Origin: Thermoleophilaceae bacterium
GTDB taxonomy: Bacteria > Actinomycetota > Thermoleophilia > Solirubrobacterales > Thermoleophilaceae
Assembly (NCBI GenBank): GCA_013811765.1
Contig: JACCUO010000285.1
Coordinates: forward strand, 1-7,320
Length of the DNA stretch: 7,320 nucleotides
Direction of reading: 5' to 3'
Made by a program: the position numbers and the translations under genes. This document shows positions 5,665 to 7,320 of the stretch, in pieces; the first letter of the stretch is position 1; each line of letters begins with the position of its first letter. The notes below the pieces were generated by a model that saw nothing but the letters and a program-made list of their open reading frames with translations, had not been told where the DNA came from and did not search any database.

Positions 5665-7085
5665 CAGGAGACCCTCGCGGAGAACCCGCGCACGCGCCGC
5701 TCACCGCGGGACTCGAAGTAGGCGCGCTCCTCGCGTCCCAGTTCCGTCGCGGGATTTTCGGCGAACCACCATTCGCGCCCGATGGCGTACCAGTTACGTG
5801 TCGCGTTCAGCTGCCCCAGCACCGCCAGCACGCCGACTTCCATGCGCCTCCCCATCAGCTCGTTGGCCGGCACGTTCTCCCGCCGGAGCACGTCGAAGAA
5901 CTCCGAGCGCGGGTCGGAGACAGCGGAGATCGACTCCATCACCAGCTGAGAGTCGACGGTGACCTCGCGGTCCTCCATGTACCAGCCGCCGATCGCGATC
6001 ACGTGGGCCATCAGCTTCTCGGCGTCCACCTTCTTCGGGTTGTTCAGGAAGCCGAGATCGTGCAAGGCCACCCGTAGCCGCTCGGGATTGGCGTCGAAGA
6101 CCGCTTGGAGGGCGGCAACCTCGAGCTCGAGCTGCTCCTTGTCCACATGCTTTGTCATGCCGAAATCCAGAAACGCGACCTTGCCGTCGTCCATCAGGAG
6201 GTAGTTGCCCGGATGGGCGTCCGCGTTGAAGTGCTGGAGGTGGTAGAGCGAGCCGAAGCAGAAGCGGAAGACGATCTCGGCGAAGCGGTCGCGGTCGGCC
6301 TGCGGTAGCTGCTTGACCTGATCGAAGCCCACGCCCTCAACCCACTCACTCACGAGCACCCGCCCACGCGACAGGCGGGTGATCACGTCGGGGACGTAGA
6401 TGAAGGGGTGCCCGCGGTACCCGCGCGCGAACGCCCGTTGGTTCTGGGCCTCGTACTCGTAGTCGAGCTCCTCGAGCACCCGCTCCTTCAGCTCCGCGGC
6501 GGCGGCCTTGGCATCGAGGCCCGGCGCGATCGCCTTTGCCAGGCGCATGATCATCGTCGCGTTCTGCATGTCGGCGCGCAGCGCCTCCGCCACGCCTGGG
6601 TACTGGATCTTCACGGCAACAGCCCGGCCGTCGGGAAGCGTGGCGCGGTGCACCTGGCCGATCGAGGCCGCCGCCGCGGCCTCATGCTCGAAGTCCTCGA
6701 ACAGCTCTTCGACCGGCTCGTCCCACTCCTCCTCCAGAACCGTCTTGACCTGTCGCCACGACATGGGCGGTGCCGAGGTTCGCAGCCCTGCCAGCTTGTC
6801 CTGGTAGAGATCCCGGTACTCCTCGGGCAGGAAGTCGGTGTCGATGAACGAGGCGAGCTGTCCGATCTTCATCGCGGCGCCCTTCATCGTCCCGAGCGTG
6901 TCCACCATTCGCTCGGCGGCCTCCAGATGGCGCTTGTCTATCTGCTCGGCGGCGCGTTCCTTCGAGCGGGCCACGTTGGCCGCGCGGGTACCCGCGTAGC
7001 GTGCACCCTGGCCGCCGATCACCGAGCCCACCTGGGCCGTGCGGCGCACCCTGCCCTTCGGAATCGAGCGGTCCTCGTCGGTCAT
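5664..7085 (-). CDS. ABC1/AarF/UbiB-like atypical kinase
   Basis: Member of the ABC1 (ADCK/UbiB/COQ8) family of protein-kinase-like ATPases, in some bacteria tied to quinone or lipid metabolism. Its substrate here is unknown. The 473 residues show the family hallmarks: KIGQ (73-76) in MKGAAMKIGQLASF, the alanine-rich nucleotide loop AAAAASIGQVHRA (136-148), VAVKIQYPG (156-164, Lys159), ELDYEYEAQNQRAF (206-219), the catalytic NADAHPGNYLL (287-297) and the metal-binding DFG (307-309). All key residues are present, so it is probably active. The basic N-terminus (KGRVRRTAQ) could touch membrane; no clear C-terminal membrane helices are seen, unlike E. coli UbiB. The ATG at 7085 has no SD but lies 9 bases after a TAGGCT -10-like element, suggesting a leaderless mRNA. 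Its TGA overlaps the ATG of the downstream NB-ARC gene (TGATG). Confidence 0.92.
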   Translation of the reverse strand: MTDEDRSIPKGRVRRTAQVGSVIGGQGARYAGTRAANVARSKERAAEQIDKRHLEAAERMVDTLGTMKGAAMKIGQLASFIDTDFLPEEYRDLYQDKLAGLRTSAPPMSWRQVKTVLEEEWDEPVEELFEDFEHEAAAAASIGQVHRATLPDGRAVAVKIQYPGVAEALRADMQNATMIMRLAKAIAPGLDAKAAAAELKERVLEELDYEYEAQNQRAFARGYRGHPFIYVPDVITRLSRGRVLVSEWVEGVGFDQVKQLPQADRDRFAEIVFRFCFGSLYHLQHFNADAHPGNYLLMDDGKVAFLDFGMTKHVDKEQLELEVAALQAVFDANPERLRVALHDLGFLNNPKKVDAEKLMAHVIAIGGWYMEDREVTVDSQLVMESISAVSDPRSEFFDVLRRENVPANELMGRRMEVGVLAVLGQLNATRNWYAIGREWWFAENPATELGREERAYFESRGERRVRGFSARVS

Positions 7086-7094
7086 GCGGGGAAC

Positions 7095-7100
7095 AGCCTA
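7095..7100 (-). promoter_or_regulatory. Candidate -10 element for the ABC1 kinase / NB-ARC operon
   Basis: TAGGCT on the minus strand fits TAnnnT and sits 9 bases before the kinase ATG, which has no SD. This spacing is expected for a leaderless transcript. No convincing -35 is seen at the right distance. Confidence 0.35.
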
Positions 7101-7114
7101 GACCGCGCCCTCGC

Positions 7115-7120
7115 TACACT
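7115..7120 (+). promoter_or_regulatory. Candidate -10 element for rplY
   Basis: TACACT fits the actinobacterial -10 pattern TAnnnT and lies 10 bases before the rplY ATG, with no SD between, so leaderless transcription is likely. No good -35 is seen. Having its own promoter makes sense because the genes between prs and rplY run in the opposite direction. Confidence 0.4.
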
Positions 7121-7130
7121 GGCCGACCCC

Positions 7131-7320
7131 ATGGCCGACGACGACCGCCCATCACTGAACGTCGAGGAGCGCACGGAGCGCGGCTCGCGAGCGACCCGCC
7201 GGCTCCGCCGCGCCGGGATGGTGCCAGGCATCCTCTACGGAGGCAGCCACGAGCAGACGGTCACCTTCAAGGTCGGTCACCTCGACCTGCGGAGCGTGCT
7301 CGTCGATGGGTCCGCGCTGA
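7131..7320 (+). CDS. rplY: 50S ribosomal protein L25 (CTC/TL5 family), N-terminal fragment
   Basis: The frame from ATG 7131 is open to the window end (63 codons plus one base). It contains RGSRATRRLRRAGMVPGILYGG (residues 17-38), the signature of the L25/CTC N-terminal 5S-rRNA-binding domain (compare the family pattern R-x-x-G-K-x-x-x-R-x-L-R-x-x-G-x-x-P-a-v-l-Y-G). FKVGHLDLRSVL matches the following strand/helix. Here the usual G-K before the first helix reads G-S. The protein binds 5S rRNA in the large subunit; CTC forms carry an extra C-terminal beta domain, which cannot be judged because the gene is cut. rplY commonly follows prs and precedes pth, which supports the call. Confidence 0.93.
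   Translation, partial: MADDDRPSLNVEERTERGSRATRRLRRAGMVPGILYGGSHEQTVTFKVGHLDLRSVLVDGSAL

Noticed and set aside
4426..5721. Long plus-strand ORF of 431 codons opposite the NB-ARC gene
   Set aside because: It is the antisense shadow of a high-GC gene; its translation shows no recognisable domain, while the minus strand encodes clear P-loop, Walker B and GLPL-like motifs.

Overview
The window is high-GC bacterial chromosome that reads as an actinobacterium, most likely a Thermoleophilia/Solirubrobacterales-type lineage. The grounds are strong GC bias at third codon positions, an actinobacterial-type HNH protein, a NB-ARC/TPR protein joined to a choice-of-anchor-D-like domain, several genes without a Shine-Dalgarno (SD) sequence that fit leaderless expression, and the glmU-prs-rplY order. 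Taxonomy is inferred from protein style only.

Layout: positions 1-131 (minus) hold the N-terminal end of an HNH-endonuclease-like gene that runs off the window. A perfect 14-bp palindrome of LexA/SOS-box type (133-146) overlaps its start. A complete tRNA-Gln(TTG), absent from the protein ORFs, lies at 171-242 on the minus strand. Positions 243-321 are a short divergent promoter region. glmU (322-1737) and prs (1734-2786) follow on the plus strand with a 4-base overlap, then a small GNAT acetyltransferase of the phosphinothricin/methionine-sulfone type (2801-3313). A 77-bp convergent gap separates it from a minus-strand pair. This pair is an ABC1/AarF/UbiB-like kinase gene (5664-7085) whose stop overlaps the start of a 757-residue NB-ARC/TPR/transmembrane/Ig-like protein gene (3391-5664). 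A 45-bp divergent gap then leads to the start of rplY (ribosomal protein L25/CTC, 7131 onward, cut by the window end).

Gene logic: GlmU makes UDP-GlcNAc for the cell wall, PRS makes PRPP for nucleotides, histidine and tryptophan, and rplY commonly follows them (glmU-prs-rplY-pth). Here that housekeeping string is interrupted by about 4.3 kb carrying the acetyltransferase and the kinase/STAND pair. A degenerate copy of the last 46 bp of prs lies just behind the acetyltransferase gene, which looks like a scar of the event that put the gene there. The most novel candidate is the kinase/STAND pair: a cytoplasmic NTPase-TPR module tethered through a proline-rich linker and one membrane helix to an extracytoplasmic Ig-like domain, translationally coupled to an ABC1 kinase.
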